This document shows, piece by piece, positions 54,194 to 62,672 of a DNA stretch of 64,000 nucleotides; position 1 is the first letter of the stretch; every line of letters begins with the position of its first letter. The stretch comes from Cupriavidus oxalaticus (GTDB lineage Bacteria; Pseudomonadota; Gammaproteobacteria; Burkholderiales; Burkholderiaceae). The position numbers and the translations under genes were made by a program. The stretch spans positions 248,001 through 312,000 of the forward strand of contig NZ_CP069812.1 of NCBI RefSeq assembly GCF_016894385.1, read 5' to 3'. Under the pieces are notes generated by a model that worked only from the letters and a program-made list of their open reading frames with translations, searched no databases and was not told the DNA's origin.

Positions 54194-55186
54194 TCAGACC
54201 GGGCTGGCCCAGGTGACGCGGGTGCCCAGCTTCAGGCACTCGCGGATGGCTTCGAGCTGCGTGGCGATCGGCGCCGGCACCGGCACGGCGCCATCGAGCA
54301 CGCGCCGGATCCAGGCTGCCGTCAGGCCGGCATCATTGCCGGGTGGCAGTTCCGGCACGTCAGCCAGCGAGCCGCCGGTGGGATCGACCAGCGTCTGCTG
54401 ATGCCCTTCATGCAGCCAGTCGATGCGGCTGTTGCGGCGCGCATCGGCGACCACTTCGCCCTCGGTGCCGCGTGCCAGCAGCACGTTGGCCGGCTCGTGG
54501 GAGAAATAGTCGGTCAGCGTCTCGCGGTATTCCGGGTGGGTATAGCTGTACAGCCGCAACCCTTCGCCTGGGCTGTGCTCGCCCACCGGCTGCAGCATCT
54601 TGGCCACGGTATGCGACGAGTTGCGCAGGCCGATCACGGTGCGCCGCTCCAGCAGCTGCGACAGGCCGGGCGAAAGCACATCGACCGGCAGCACCGCCAG
54701 CGGCCCGTCGCCGCCGGTCTCGCGCAGCCGTGCCGAGGCTTCGGCCGTGCTGGCGCACAGCGGAATGCCCAGCGCCTCGAACAGGGTCATGCTGGTGACG
54801 CGGTCATTGAAGATGCGCGTCCCGTGCACCAGTACGGGGATGCCTTCGCGCGCCAGCAGCAGCGCCAGCAGCGGCACCAGGTTCGGCTGCTTGCGTGCGC
54901 CGTTATAGCTGGGGATCACCACCACCGGGCGCTCGGGCGGCGCGGGCAGCGGCTGGCAGTGTTCATGGGCCGCCTCGAGCATGCCGGCCAGTTCATGCGG
55001 GGCCTCGCCCTTGATGCGGTAGGCCATCAGGATCGCGCCCAGCTCGATATCGGACACGCGCCCGGCCAGCATCGCGTCGAACAGGGTCTTGGCATCGTCG
55101 CGCGGCAGCGCGCGCGCGCCGTTGACGCCACGGCCGACCTCCTTGATATAGCGGGCGGCGGAAAACGGGTTGGCTGGCGTGGTCAT
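54194..55186 (-). CDS. ybiB: YbiB/TrpD2-type glycosyl-transferase-fold protein
   Basis: A 330-aa homologue of anthranilate phosphoribosyltransferase (family 3 glycosyltransferase fold). It resembles E. coli YbiB, which binds DNA and does not make tryptophan. Blocks: MLAGRVSDIELGAILMAYRIKGE, IPSYNGARKQPNLVPLLALLLA. It ends the nrt transcription unit, 95 bp after nrtD. A link to nitrate use is only positional. Confidence 0.88.
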   Translation of the reverse strand: MTTPANPFSAARYIKEVGRGVNGARALPRDDAKTLFDAMLAGRVSDIELGAILMAYRIKGEAPHELAGMLEAAHEHCQPLPAPPERPVVVIPSYNGARKQPNLVPLLALLLAREGIPVLVHGTRIFNDRVTSMTLFEALGIPLCASTAEASARLRETGGDGPLAVLPVDVLSPGLSQLLERRTVIGLRNSSHTVAKMLQPVGEHSPGEGLRLYSYTHPEYRETLTDYFSHEPANVLLARGTEGEVVADARRNSRIDWLHEGHQQTLVDPTGGSLADVPELPPGNDAGLTAAWIRRVLDGAVPVPAPIATQLEAIRECLKLGTRVTWASPV

Positions 55187-55281
55187 GGCGGCGTGGGGAA
55201 GGAGTCTGTTCTGGGTTCATGATAGCGGAGCAGCGCCGTCGCGCCCATCGCCGCCGACGGGCGCGACGGCGTGCAGGATGC

Positions 55282-56085
55282 TCAGGCGGCTTCCTGGAGC
55301 GCGGGATTGCGCTGCTTGCGGTAGAGAAAGTCCAGCACCGCGGTACGGCAGGCGTGGTAGTCCTTGTCGTCGGCCAGCGCCACGCGGTCGCGCGGCCGAG
55401 GCAGGTCCACCTTGAGGATCTCGCCGATGGTGGCGGCCGGGCCGTTGGTCATCATCACGATGCGGTCGGCGAGCAGCACGGCCTCGTCGACATCATGCGT
55501 GACCATCACCACCGTGCTGCGCGTGCGCGCCACGATCTTGATCAGTTCGTCCTGCAGGTGCGCGCGCGTCAGCGCATCGAGCGCGCCGAAGGGTTCATCC
55601 ATCAGCAGCACCTTGGGCGCCATCGCCAGCGCGCGGGCAATGCCGACGCGCTGCTTCATGCCGCCGGAGATCTCATGGGGGTACTTGCCCTCGGCGTGCG
55701 TCAGGCCCACCAGTGCCAGCGTCTCGTGCGTGCGCGCCTTGAGCCCGGCCTTGCTCTCGCTGGCGGCGAACACGCGCTCCACGCCCAGGTAGACGTTCTC
55801 GAAGCAGGTCAGCCAGGGCAGCAGCGAATGGTTCTGGAACACGACGGCGCGCTCCGGTCCCGGCCCGGCGATCTCGCGCCCGGCGCAGATCAGCGCGCCG
55901 GTGGTCGGCGTGGCCAGTCCGGCGATCAGGTTCAGCAGCGTTGACTTGCCGCAGCCGGAGTGGCCGATCAGCGCGATGAACTCGCCCGCGGCAATCTGCA
56001 GGTTGATGTCGCGCAGGGCGACGAACGGCCCCTTGCGTGTCTTGAAGGTCTGTCCGACGTTCTCGATGCTGACGAACTTGTCCAT
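55282..56085 (-). CDS. nrtD: Nitrate ABC transporter ATP-binding protein
   Basis: A 267-aa ATPase with Walker A GHSGCGKST (41-49), signature ISGGMKQRV and Walker B LLMDEPFGALD. Of the NrtD/SsuB/TauB group. It lacks the NrtC C-terminal regulatory domain. Third gene of nrtA-nrtB-nrtD. Confidence 0.93.
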   Translation of the reverse strand: MDKFVSIENVGQTFKTRKGPFVALRDINLQIAAGEFIALIGHSGCGKSTLLNLIAGLATPTTGALICAGREIAGPGPERAVVFQNHSLLPWLTCFENVYLGVERVFAASESKAGLKARTHETLALVGLTHAEGKYPHEISGGMKQRVGIARALAMAPKVLLMDEPFGALDALTRAHLQDELIKIVARTRSTVVMVTHDVDEAVLLADRIVMMTNGPAATIGEILKVDLPRPRDRVALADDKDYHACRTAVLDFLYRKQRNPALQEAA

Positions 56086-56103
56086 GGCGTCTCTCCCTCG
56101 CTC

Positions 56104-57045
56104 TTAGTTGGCGCCGTAGCTGAAGCGCCGTGCCAGTGCCAGCAATGCATGCTCGAGCATCAGCCCGATGATGCCGATCACGAAGATCGCGATCACGATG
56201 TGCTCGACCTTCAGGTTGTTCCACTCGTCCCACAGCCAGAAGCCGATGCCGGTGCCGCCGGTCAGCATCTCGGCCGCGACGATCACCAGCCACGCGGTGC
56301 CGATCGACAGCCGCACGCCGGTCAGCATGTAGGGCAGCACCGCGGGAAACAGCACCCGCGTGAACACCTTCCACTCCGACAGGTCGAGCACGCGGGCCAC
56401 GTTCAGGTAGTCCTGCGGCACGCGCGTGACGCCTACGGCGGTGTTGATCACCATCGGCCAGATCGAGCAGATGAAGATGGCCCAGATCGCCGCCGGGTTG
56501 GCGGCCTTGAACAGCAGCAGCCCGATCGGCAGCCAGGCCAGCGGCGAGACCGGCCGCAGCAGGCTGATCACCGGCGCGGTCATCGCGTTCAGGAACGCAA
56601 AGCGCCCGATCACGAAGCCGGCCGGGATGCCGATCACCGCCGCCAGGCCGAAGCCCGCCGCCACGCGCGCCAGCGAGGCCAGCACGTTCCAGCCGATGCC
56701 CTGGTCGTTGGGGCCGTTGCGGTAGAACGGGTCGGAGAACAGCGGCACCGCCGCGTTCCACGTTGCGCCGGGCGTCGGAATCGCCGGGATCAGCGTGGCG
56801 ATTCCGTGCCAGGCCAGCACGAACAGGGCGAACCCCAGTGCCGGCGGCACGGCCTTGAGCACCAGCGCGCCGAGCGCGTCCTGGCGTTGTGCGCGCCGTT
56901 CCTGCGCGGCGATTTCCAGCTCGCGCCGCCGGGCGCGTTCCTTGGTATCGATGTCGATGGCGGCGGCATTGGCGGCGACATGGGCGACATGGGCGACATG
57001 GGCGGCATTGGCGCCTTCAGGCGCGGTGTGGGCGATGGCATTCAC
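56104..57045 (-). CDS. nrtB: Nitrate ABC transporter permease
   Basis: A 313-aa permease with about six membrane segments. The EAA-like loop in VARVLDLSEWKVFTRVLFPAVLPYML and GTAWLVIVAAEML typify NrtB. GTG start at 57045, with AAAGGAG upstream. The N-terminal cytosolic extension contains HVAHVAHVAA encoded by a 9-bp tandem repeat. Confidence 0.93.
   Translation of the reverse strand: MNAIAHTAPEGANAAHVAHVAHVAANAAAIDIDTKERARRRELEIAAQERRAQRQDALGALVLKAVPPALGFALFVLAWHGIATLIPAIPTPGATWNAAVPLFSDPFYRNGPNDQGIGWNVLASLARVAAGFGLAAVIGIPAGFVIGRFAFLNAMTAPVISLLRPVSPLAWLPIGLLLFKAANPAAIWAIFICSIWPMVINTAVGVTRVPQDYLNVARVLDLSEWKVFTRVLFPAVLPYMLTGVRLSIGTAWLVIVAAEMLTGGTGIGFWLWDEWNNLKVEHIVIAIFVIGIIGLMLEHALLALARRFSYGAN
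56977..57003. repeat. 9-bp tandem repeat, three copies, in nrtB
   Basis: Three copies of GACATGGGC encode the HVA repeat in the NrtB N-terminal extension. In-frame length change is possible. Confidence 0.9.
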
Positions 57046-57101
57046 GTCGGGCTCCTTTCTCCAGGGGCGCTGCGGATCAGTGGGGAAGTGGCGGCCTGTG
57101 G

Positions 57102-58442
57102 TCAGGCGTTCTGCGCGCCGGCCTTGATCTTGAAGCCGTCGGCATACGCCTTCGGGTCCCTGGTGGCATCCCAGACCACGCCGTCGATCAGCTTCGCGGT
57201 ACGGAAGTCGCTCTTGGGCAGCGGCACCTGCGCCGCGGTGGCGGCCTGCCTGAAGATGTCGATGCGGTTGACCTGCCTGGCCACGGCAAGATAGTCCGGG
57301 TGGTCCTTGAGCAGGCCCCAGCGCTTGTGCTGGGTCAGGAACCACATGCCATCGGACAGGAACGGGTAGTTGGCGTTGCCGTCCTGGTAGAACTTCATCG
57401 CATCGGGGTCGTCCCAGGTCTTGCCCAGGCCGTTGCTGTAGCGCCCGAGCATGCGGTCCAGGATGATGTCCATGTCGGTGTTGACGTAGGACTTGGCGGC
57501 GATGGTCTCCGCGGTCTTGCGGCGGTTCGAGGCCGAGGCGTCGATGAATTTCGATGCTTCCAGCACCGCGGCCACCATCGCGCGCGCGGTGTTGGGGTAC
57601 TTCTGCACGAAGTCCGCGGTGGTGCCGAGCGTCTTCTCCGGATGGTTCTTCCAGATCGACTGCGTGGTCTCGGCGGTAAAGCCGATCTTGTCGGCGATCG
57701 CGCGCGCGCCCCAGGGTTCGCCCACGCAGAAGCCGTCCATGTTGCCCACGCGCATGTTGGCCACCATCTGCGGCGGCGGCACGGTGATGGCCTTGGCGTC
57801 CTGCATCGGGTTGATGCCGTGGGCGGCAAGCCAGTAGTACAGCCACATCGCGTGCGTGCCGGTGGGGAAGGTCTGCGCGAAGGTGTAGTCGCGCTTTTCC
57901 TTGACCATCAGCGCCTTCAGGCTGGCGCCGTCGCGCACGCCTTTTTCGGCCAGCTTCGACGACAGTGTGATGGCCTGGCCGTTGTGGTTCAGGCTCATCA
58001 GCACTGCCATGTCTTTCCTGGGGCCGCCGATGCCAAGCTGCACGCCATAGATCAGGCCGTACAGCACGTGCGCGGCGTCGAGCTCGCCGTTGACCAGCTT
58101 GTCGCGCACGCCGGCCCACGAGGCTTCCTTGGTCGGCGTGATCCTGATCCCGTATTTCTTGTCGAGGCCGAGCGTGGACGCCATGACCACCGAAGCGCAG
58201 TCGGTCAGCGGGATGAAGCCGATGCGCACATCGGTCTTCTCGGGGGCGTCCGAGCCCGCCGCCCACGCCCCGGCGCGTACCAGCGGGTCGACCAGCGTCA
58301 TCACGCTGGCGCCGGCGATGGTCGCCAGCGCGCGGCGGCGGCCGCTGCTGGCCGGCACCGCGTCGGCAGCGGCCGCCGAGGCGGCTTCGGAGGCGTTCAC
58401 CGCCGCGTGCAGCGGCTTGGCAATCCTGAGGCGAGAGGGCAT
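57102..58442 (-). CDS. nrtA: Nitrate ABC transporter substrate-binding protein
   Basis: A 446-aa NrtA-type protein. A twin-arginine-like signal (SGRRRALATIAG) indicates export, separating it from the cytosolic sensor NasS. Blocks: RIGFIPLTDCASVVMAS, KEASWAGVRDKLVNGELDAAH, NPMQDAKAITVPPPQMVANMRVGNMDGFCVGEPWGARA. GGAG lies before ATG 58442. Binds nitrate/nitrite in the periplasm. Confidence 0.94.
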   Translation of the reverse strand: MPSRLRIAKPLHAAVNASEAASAAAADAVPASSGRRRALATIAGASVMTLVDPLVRAGAWAAGSDAPEKTDVRIGFIPLTDCASVVMASTLGLDKKYGIRITPTKEASWAGVRDKLVNGELDAAHVLYGLIYGVQLGIGGPRKDMAVLMSLNHNGQAITLSSKLAEKGVRDGASLKALMVKEKRDYTFAQTFPTGTHAMWLYYWLAAHGINPMQDAKAITVPPPQMVANMRVGNMDGFCVGEPWGARAIADKIGFTAETTQSIWKNHPEKTLGTTADFVQKYPNTARAMVAAVLEASKFIDASASNRRKTAETIAAKSYVNTDMDIILDRMLGRYSNGLGKTWDDPDAMKFYQDGNANYPFLSDGMWFLTQHKRWGLLKDHPDYLAVARQVNRIDIFRQAATAAQVPLPKSDFRTAKLIDGVVWDATRDPKAYADGFKIKAGAQNA

Positions 58443-58456
58443 TGCGAAACTCCAAG

Positions 58457-58516
58457 AAAAAAGCGTCCCCGTCCGTGGCCGGCTTCGCCAGAAGACCGGT
58501 ACGGTGCAGGGACGCC
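58457..58516 (-). terminator. Leader terminator before nrtA (antitermination target)
   Basis: On the minus strand GGCGTCCC...GGGGACGC (with an inner CCGT/ACGG and CCGG pairs) is followed by six T residues, ending 15 bp before the nrtA ATG. It would stop transcription before nrtA unless NasT acts. Confidence 0.8.
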
Positions 58517-58534
58517 GTTGTCCATGGCGTGACG

Positions 58535-58589
58535 CAGCCTGCGTTGGCTGTGTCCGCCTAAATTTTGTGATCGGCCGCCGTTGGCCGAT
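58535..58589 (-). ncRNA. ANTAR-responsive leader RNA, hairpins P1 and P2
   Basis: P1 (58570-58589) is ATCGGCC-AACGGC-GGCCGAT and P2 (58535-58550) is CAGCC-AACGCA-GGCTG, read on the minus strand. Both have six-base loops with A at position 1 and G at 4, the known ANTAR recognition pattern. P1 starts at the predicted 5' end of the transcript. Together with the downstream terminator this is a nitrate-responsive antitermination leader. Confidence 0.85.
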
Positions 58590-58599
58590 GCCTGCATAT

Positions 58600-58615
58600 C
58601 GCAAGGCGTGTGCCA
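58600..58615 (-). promoter_or_regulatory. Sigma-54 promoter of nrtA
   Basis: The minus strand reads TGGCACACGCCTTGCG, matching TGGCACR-N4-TTGC at all fixed positions. The start is expected near 58589. The 58616-58829 part of the gap shows no ORF I can support; it may hold enhancer sites. Confidence 0.85.
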
Positions 58616-58829
58616 GCCTGTGCGGTGCAGCATTTCGGGGCGGCATCGTGCCGGCGGAGTGATGCTTCGGGATGAAATGAGCGGACGCGGTGCGCGCGCC
58701 GGCTGCGCTGCCGCATCGCGGGGCAGAGCCGGGGACGGCGGGGCGCGAAGGATTCGCTTTGGGGCGGCGCCAGTATCGTGCATTGCACCAGCCGCGGGCT
58801 GTCGCGCCCCGCGGCCGGAAGGCGGGCGC

Positions 58830-59465
58830 TCAGCCCATCACGTCGATCACGCGCTGGGCGGCATCGACCAGCTTCAGCCCACGCTCCATCGCCATGCTGC
58901 GCAGGCGCTTGTAGGCCTCGTCCTCGCTGATGCCGCGCGCCTGCATCAGCAGGCCCTTGGCGCGCTCGACCACCTTGCGCTCGGCCAGCTTGAGGCGGGT
59001 GGCGTCGAGCTCGGCGCGCAGCTGCTGGTCCAGCTCGAAGCGGGCGTAGGCGACGTCGAGCACGGTCTTGACGCGCTCGGCGCGCAGGCCGTCGACGATA
59101 TAGGCGGTGATGCCCGCAGTCAGCGCCGCCTTGATGCGCTGGCTGTCGTCGTTGTCGGTGAACAGCACGATGGGCCGCGGCGCATGCTGGGTCGAGACGC
59201 AGACATGCTCGATGGTGTCGCGCGCGGCCGATTCCGACGCGATGATCAGCATGTCGGGCTGGGTGGCGGTGATCACGTCGGGCAAGTGCAGGTCGGCGTC
59301 GACGATCTGGATCTCGCTGAAGCCGGCGCTGACCAGGCCGTTGCGGATGGTCTCGACGTTAAGCGGGTTGGCGTCAAGGGGATCGCGCACCAGCAGGATG
59401 CGCAGCGTCCGGCCGGCGGGGGGGGCTGGCGTCGATGGCGATGGGGGCGGATGGCGTCGGGTCAT
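58830..59465 (-). CDS. nasT: ANTAR-domain antiterminator NasT
   Basis: A 211-aa response-regulator-like protein: a receiver-type N-terminal domain ([31 protein letters not shown]) and a C-terminal ANTAR RNA-binding domain ([27 protein letters not shown]). In related bacteria NasT is held by the nitrate sensor NasS and, when free, reads through leader terminators. Here it precedes nrtA by 387 bp. nasS itself is not in the window. ATG 59465. Confidence 0.92.
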   Translation of the reverse strand: MTRRHPPPSPSTPAPPAGRTLRILLVRDPLDANPLNVETIRNGLVSAGFSEIQIVDADLHLPDVITATQPDMLIIASESAARDTIEHVCVSTQHAPRPIVLFTDNDDSQRIKAALTAGITAYIVDGLRAERVKTVLDVAYARFELDQQLRAELDATRLKLAERKVVERAKGLLMQARGISEDEAYKRLRSMAMERGLKLVDAAQRVIDVMG

Positions 59466-59708
59466 GGCTTCATTCTGTTGCAGTGCGCCATGCAAGATTC
59501 GCGCCGGGTGCGGGGCGGTCCATGCCGCACTGCCATGGTGCAGCGTGGTCGCGCGCCCGCCTGGGTTCATTGTATGCCGTCGTACGCAGCCCACCGCGTG
59601 CGGTGTATCCTGTTGCCCTGCCGCGCCGGGGGCGTCTGCTGGCGACGCCGCAATGCACATCCCCGCATCCCGTGCCGCGGAACCGATCAGAAAAATCTGG
59701 AGAGATGC

Positions 59709-60410
59709 ATGACCGAATTCGTGTTCGCCCCGCCGGCCCCTGTTGGCGTGCCGGTGCGTGGCAGCGACGCTAGCTTCCCGGTCCGGCGCGTGTACTGCGT
59801 CGGCCGCAACTATGCTGCCCATGCCCGCGAAATGGGCTCGGACCCCGACCGCGAGCCGCCGTTCTTCTTCTGCAAGCCGTCCGACGCGGTCAGCTACGTC
59901 GCCGACGGCACCGAAGGCGCGTTCCCGTACCCGCCGGGCACCAGCAACTGCCACTATGAAGTGGAGCTGGTGGTGGCGATCGGCACGGGCGGCCGCGACA
60001 TCCCGGTGGAAAGCGCCGCGCAGCACGTGTTCGGCTACGCCGTGGGCCTGGACATGACCCGCCGCGACCTGCAGAACGAATCCAAGAAGACCGGCCGCCC
60101 CTGGGAAACCGGCAAGGCCTTCGACCGGTCGGCACCGATCGGCCCGATCGTGCCGGTCTCGGCCATCGGCCATCCGGAGAAGGGCGAGGTGACGCTGTCG
60201 GTCAATGGCGAGGAAAAGCAGCGCGGCGACCTGTCCGACCTGATCTGGTCGGTGCCGGAGATGGTGTCGTACCTCTCGAAGCTGTTCGAGCTGCAGCCGG
60301 GCGACCTGATCTTCAGCGGCACGCCCGAAGGCGTGGGCCCGGTGGTCAAGGGCGATGTCATGCAGTGCCACGTCGGCGGCGTGGGCGATCTCACCATCAA
60401 GGTAGTCTGA
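59709..60410 (+). CDS. Fumarylacetoacetate-hydrolase-family protein (fumarylpyruvate hydrolase-like)
   Basis: A 233-aa FAH-fold enzyme. [33 protein letters not shown] (metal Glu), [14 protein letters not shown] and [11 protein letters not shown] are signatures. With the isomerase four bases downstream it fits the glutathione-dependent gentisate branch (fumarylpyruvate to fumarate and pyruvate), but a homogentisate role cannot be excluded. The 242-bp gap upstream separates it from nasT. Confidence 0.88.
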   Translation: MTEFVFAPPAPVGVPVRGSDASFPVRRVYCVGRNYAAHAREMGSDPDREPPFFFCKPSDAVSYVADGTEGAFPYPPGTSNCHYEVELVVAIGTGGRDIPVESAAQHVFGYAVGLDMTRRDLQNESKKTGRPWETGKAFDRSAPIGPIVPVSAIGHPEKGEVTLSVNGEEKQRGDLSDLIWSVPEMVSYLSKLFELQPGDLIFSGTPEGVGPVVKGDVMQCHVGGVGDLTIKVV

Positions 60411-60414
60411 TCCG

Positions 60415-61062
60415 ATGCTCAAGCTCTACAGCTACTTCCGCAGTTCGGCCTCGTTCCGCGTGCGCATCGCGCTGGAACTGAAGGGGCTGCCATACGAATA
60501 CGTGCCGGTGCACCTGCTCAAGGACGGTGGCCAGCAGCTCAAGCCCGAATTCCGCGCGGTGAACCCGGACGGCCTGGTGCCGGCGCTGGCCGACGACGGC
60601 AACGTGCTGCAGCAATCGCTGGCCATCGTCGAGTACCTGGACGAAGTCCATCCCGAGCCGAAGCTGCTGCCCGGCACGGCGCTGGACCGCGCCTATGTGC
60701 GCGGGCTGGCGCAGGAAATCGCGTGCGAGATCCATCCGCTGAACAACCTGCGCGTGCTGAAATACCTGAAGCACAAGGTGGGCGTGACCGACGAGGTCAA
60801 GGACGCGTGGTACCGCCACTGGATCGAGCTGGGCTTCGAGTCGCTGCAGGCCAACCTGGCGCGCGGCGGCAAGGCGGGACGCTTCTGCCTTGGCGATACG
60901 CCGACGCTGGCCGATATCTGCCTGGTGCCGCAGGTGTTCAATGCGCAGCGCTTCAATGTCGACGTGAGCCGCTATCCGGCGATCGCGAAGATCTATGAGG
61001 CGTGCATGGAGATGGAAGCGTTCCGGAAGGCGGAGCCGAAGTCGCAGCCGGACGCGGAGTGA
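60415..61062 (+). CDS. maiA: Maleylacetoacetate/maleylpyruvate isomerase (zeta-class GST)
   Basis: A 215-aa glutathione transferase. The SSASFRVRIALELKG motif is the zeta-class catalytic and GSH site; QSLAIVEYLDE binds GSH. Catalyses cis-trans isomerisation of maleylpyruvate or maleylacetoacetate. Starts 4 bp after the FAH gene. Confidence 0.92.
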   Translation: MLKLYSYFRSSASFRVRIALELKGLPYEYVPVHLLKDGGQQLKPEFRAVNPDGLVPALADDGNVLQQSLAIVEYLDEVHPEPKLLPGTALDRAYVRGLAQEIACEIHPLNNLRVLKYLKHKVGVTDEVKDAWYRHWIELGFESLQANLARGGKAGRFCLGDTPTLADICLVPQVFNAQRFNVDVSRYPAIAKIYEACMEMEAFRKAEPKSQPDAE

Positions 61063-61091
61063 GCGTGTTGCTTTGATGTGCTGAGGGTTTG

Positions 61092-61284
61092 CTCCCCTCT
61101 CCCGCTTGCGGGAGAGGGGCCGGGGGTGAGGGCTGGAGTGTCAACGGCTGACGCCTGTGGGTTCAAACCGCTGGCCTCGCTTCACGTGGTTCCTTGCTAC
61201 CCCTCACCCCAACCCTCTCCCCATGAGGGAAGAGGGAGAACACCTTGCTAAGGCTAGCTCGGGCGGCTTGGGAGCACCCAAAAC
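61092..61284. repeat. Dispersed ~195-bp repeat, copy 2
   Basis: Forward copy of the element at 32285-32480, starting 29 bp after the maiA stop and ending 27 bp before the ftsY stop. The segment after 61281 (AAACCGTTGGCTTCGGC) repeats part of the element's own core. No ORF inside. Confidence 0.9.
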
Positions 61285-61311
61285 CGTTGGCTTCGGCGTT
61301 GTTCTGGATGC

Positions 61312-62445
61312 TTATCCCAGCAGCGCTTCCGCGAATTCCTCGGCCTTGAATGGCTGCAGGTCCTCGACCTTCTCGCCTACGCCGATGAAGTACACCGGCA
61401 CCGGGCGCTGGCGCGCGATCGCCGCCAGGATGCCGCCCTTGGCAGTCCCATCCAGCTTGGTCACGATCAGGCCGGTCAGCCCCAGCGCATCATCGAAGGC
61501 TCGCGTCTGCTGCAGCGCGTTCTGGCCGGTATTGGCGTCGATCACCAGCAGCACCTCATGCGGCGCGGTCGGCATGGCCTTGCTGATGACGCGCTTGACC
61601 TTCTTCAGCTCCTCCATCAGGTGCAGCTGCGTCGGCAGGCGGCCGGCGGTATCGGCCATCACGATGTCGATGCCGCGCGCCTTGGCCGCATTCACCGCGT
61701 CGAAGATCACCGCGGCGGGGTCGCCGCTTTCCTGCGCCACCACGGTGACGTTGTTGCGCTCGCCCCAGATCGTCAGCTGTTCGCGCGCGGCGGCGCGGAA
61801 GGTGTCGCCGGCGGCCAGCAGCACCTTCTGGTCGTAGCGCTGGAAGTGCTTGCACAGCTTGCCGATGCTGGTGGTCTTGCCGGCGCCGTTGACGCCCGCG
61901 ATCATCATCACCAGCGGCTGCTCGCGGCCCAGCGCCATGGTTTTTTCCAGCGGACGCAGCAGGTCGGTCAGCAGCGCCTTGAGCGCGGCCTTGACGCCTT
62001 CGGCCGATTCGATGCGCTCGGACCTGACCCGCTTGCGCAGCTCGGCGAGCAGGTATTCGGTGGCTTCCACGCCCGCGTCGGCCATCAGCAGCGCGGTCTC
62101 CAGCTCCTCGAACAGCGCCTCGTCGACCTTGACGCCGACGAACAGCGTGCCGATGTTGCGGCTGGTCTTGGACAGGCCAGTGCGCAGTCGGTGCATCCAG
62201 CCCTGACGCGCTTCGGCGCTGATGGCGGGCGCAGGGACCAGTTCAAGCGTTTCGATGGCAGCGGCTGGTTCGGGTGCGGCCACCGGGGCCGGCGCCGGGG
62301 GCGGCACCTGTGCGGGGACCGGTGTCGGCGTCGGGACCGGAACCGGAGCGGGGGCCGGGGCTGGCGTGGGGGTGGGCGCGGGCGCCGGGGCTGGCGTCTC
62401 GACGGACGCGGGCTCGGCCTTGCGCTTCTTCCAGAAACTAAACAT
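61312..62445 (-). CDS. ftsY: Signal recognition particle receptor FtsY
   Basis: A 377-aa SRP GTPase that docks ribosomes at the membrane. After MFSFWKKRK, a Pro/Ala/Val-rich stretch (about 16-63) takes the place of the acidic A domain. The NG domain follows: GVNGAGKTTSIGKL (G1), DTFRAAAREQL, DTAGRLPTQ (G3) and TKLDGTAKGG (G4). Divergent from the M16 peptidase gene. Confidence 0.96.
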   Translation of the reverse strand: MFSFWKKRKAEPASVETPAPAPAPTPTPAPAPAPVPVPTPTPVPAQVPPPAPAPVAAPEPAAAIETLELVPAPAISAEARQGWMHRLRTGLSKTSRNIGTLFVGVKVDEALFEELETALLMADAGVEATEYLLAELRKRVRSERIESAEGVKAALKALLTDLLRPLEKTMALGREQPLVMMIAGVNGAGKTTSIGKLCKHFQRYDQKVLLAAGDTFRAAAREQLTIWGERNNVTVVAQESGDPAAVIFDAVNAAKARGIDIVMADTAGRLPTQLHLMEELKKVKRVISKAMPTAPHEVLLVIDANTGQNALQQTRAFDDALGLTGLIVTKLDGTAKGGILAAIARQRPVPVYFIGVGEKVEDLQPFKAEEFAEALLG

Positions 62446-62672
62446 TGGGGAATGGAGTCAATACCGGGGCCGCCACCCTGGTGGCACATTGCCGGCAGGC
62501 GACCGGTTAATAATCAAGGGCTTACGCTGACATCGCGAAGGTCGGGGAGAACCCGTTGTGGTCCCGGCCGGCGATTGCGTATAGTTCGCTACATCAGTTC
62601 GCTACATGGCTGATCCGCGCGCGCATGCCGCCCGCGCGGATCGATCGGCAAAATTCTAGCAGACGGGGTCGC

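Noticed and set aside
58778..58788. GTGCATTGCAC palindrome upstream of nrtA as an NtrC site
   Set aside because: The half-site order and spacing do not fit TGCACC-N5-GGTGCA; it may still be a site for another factor.
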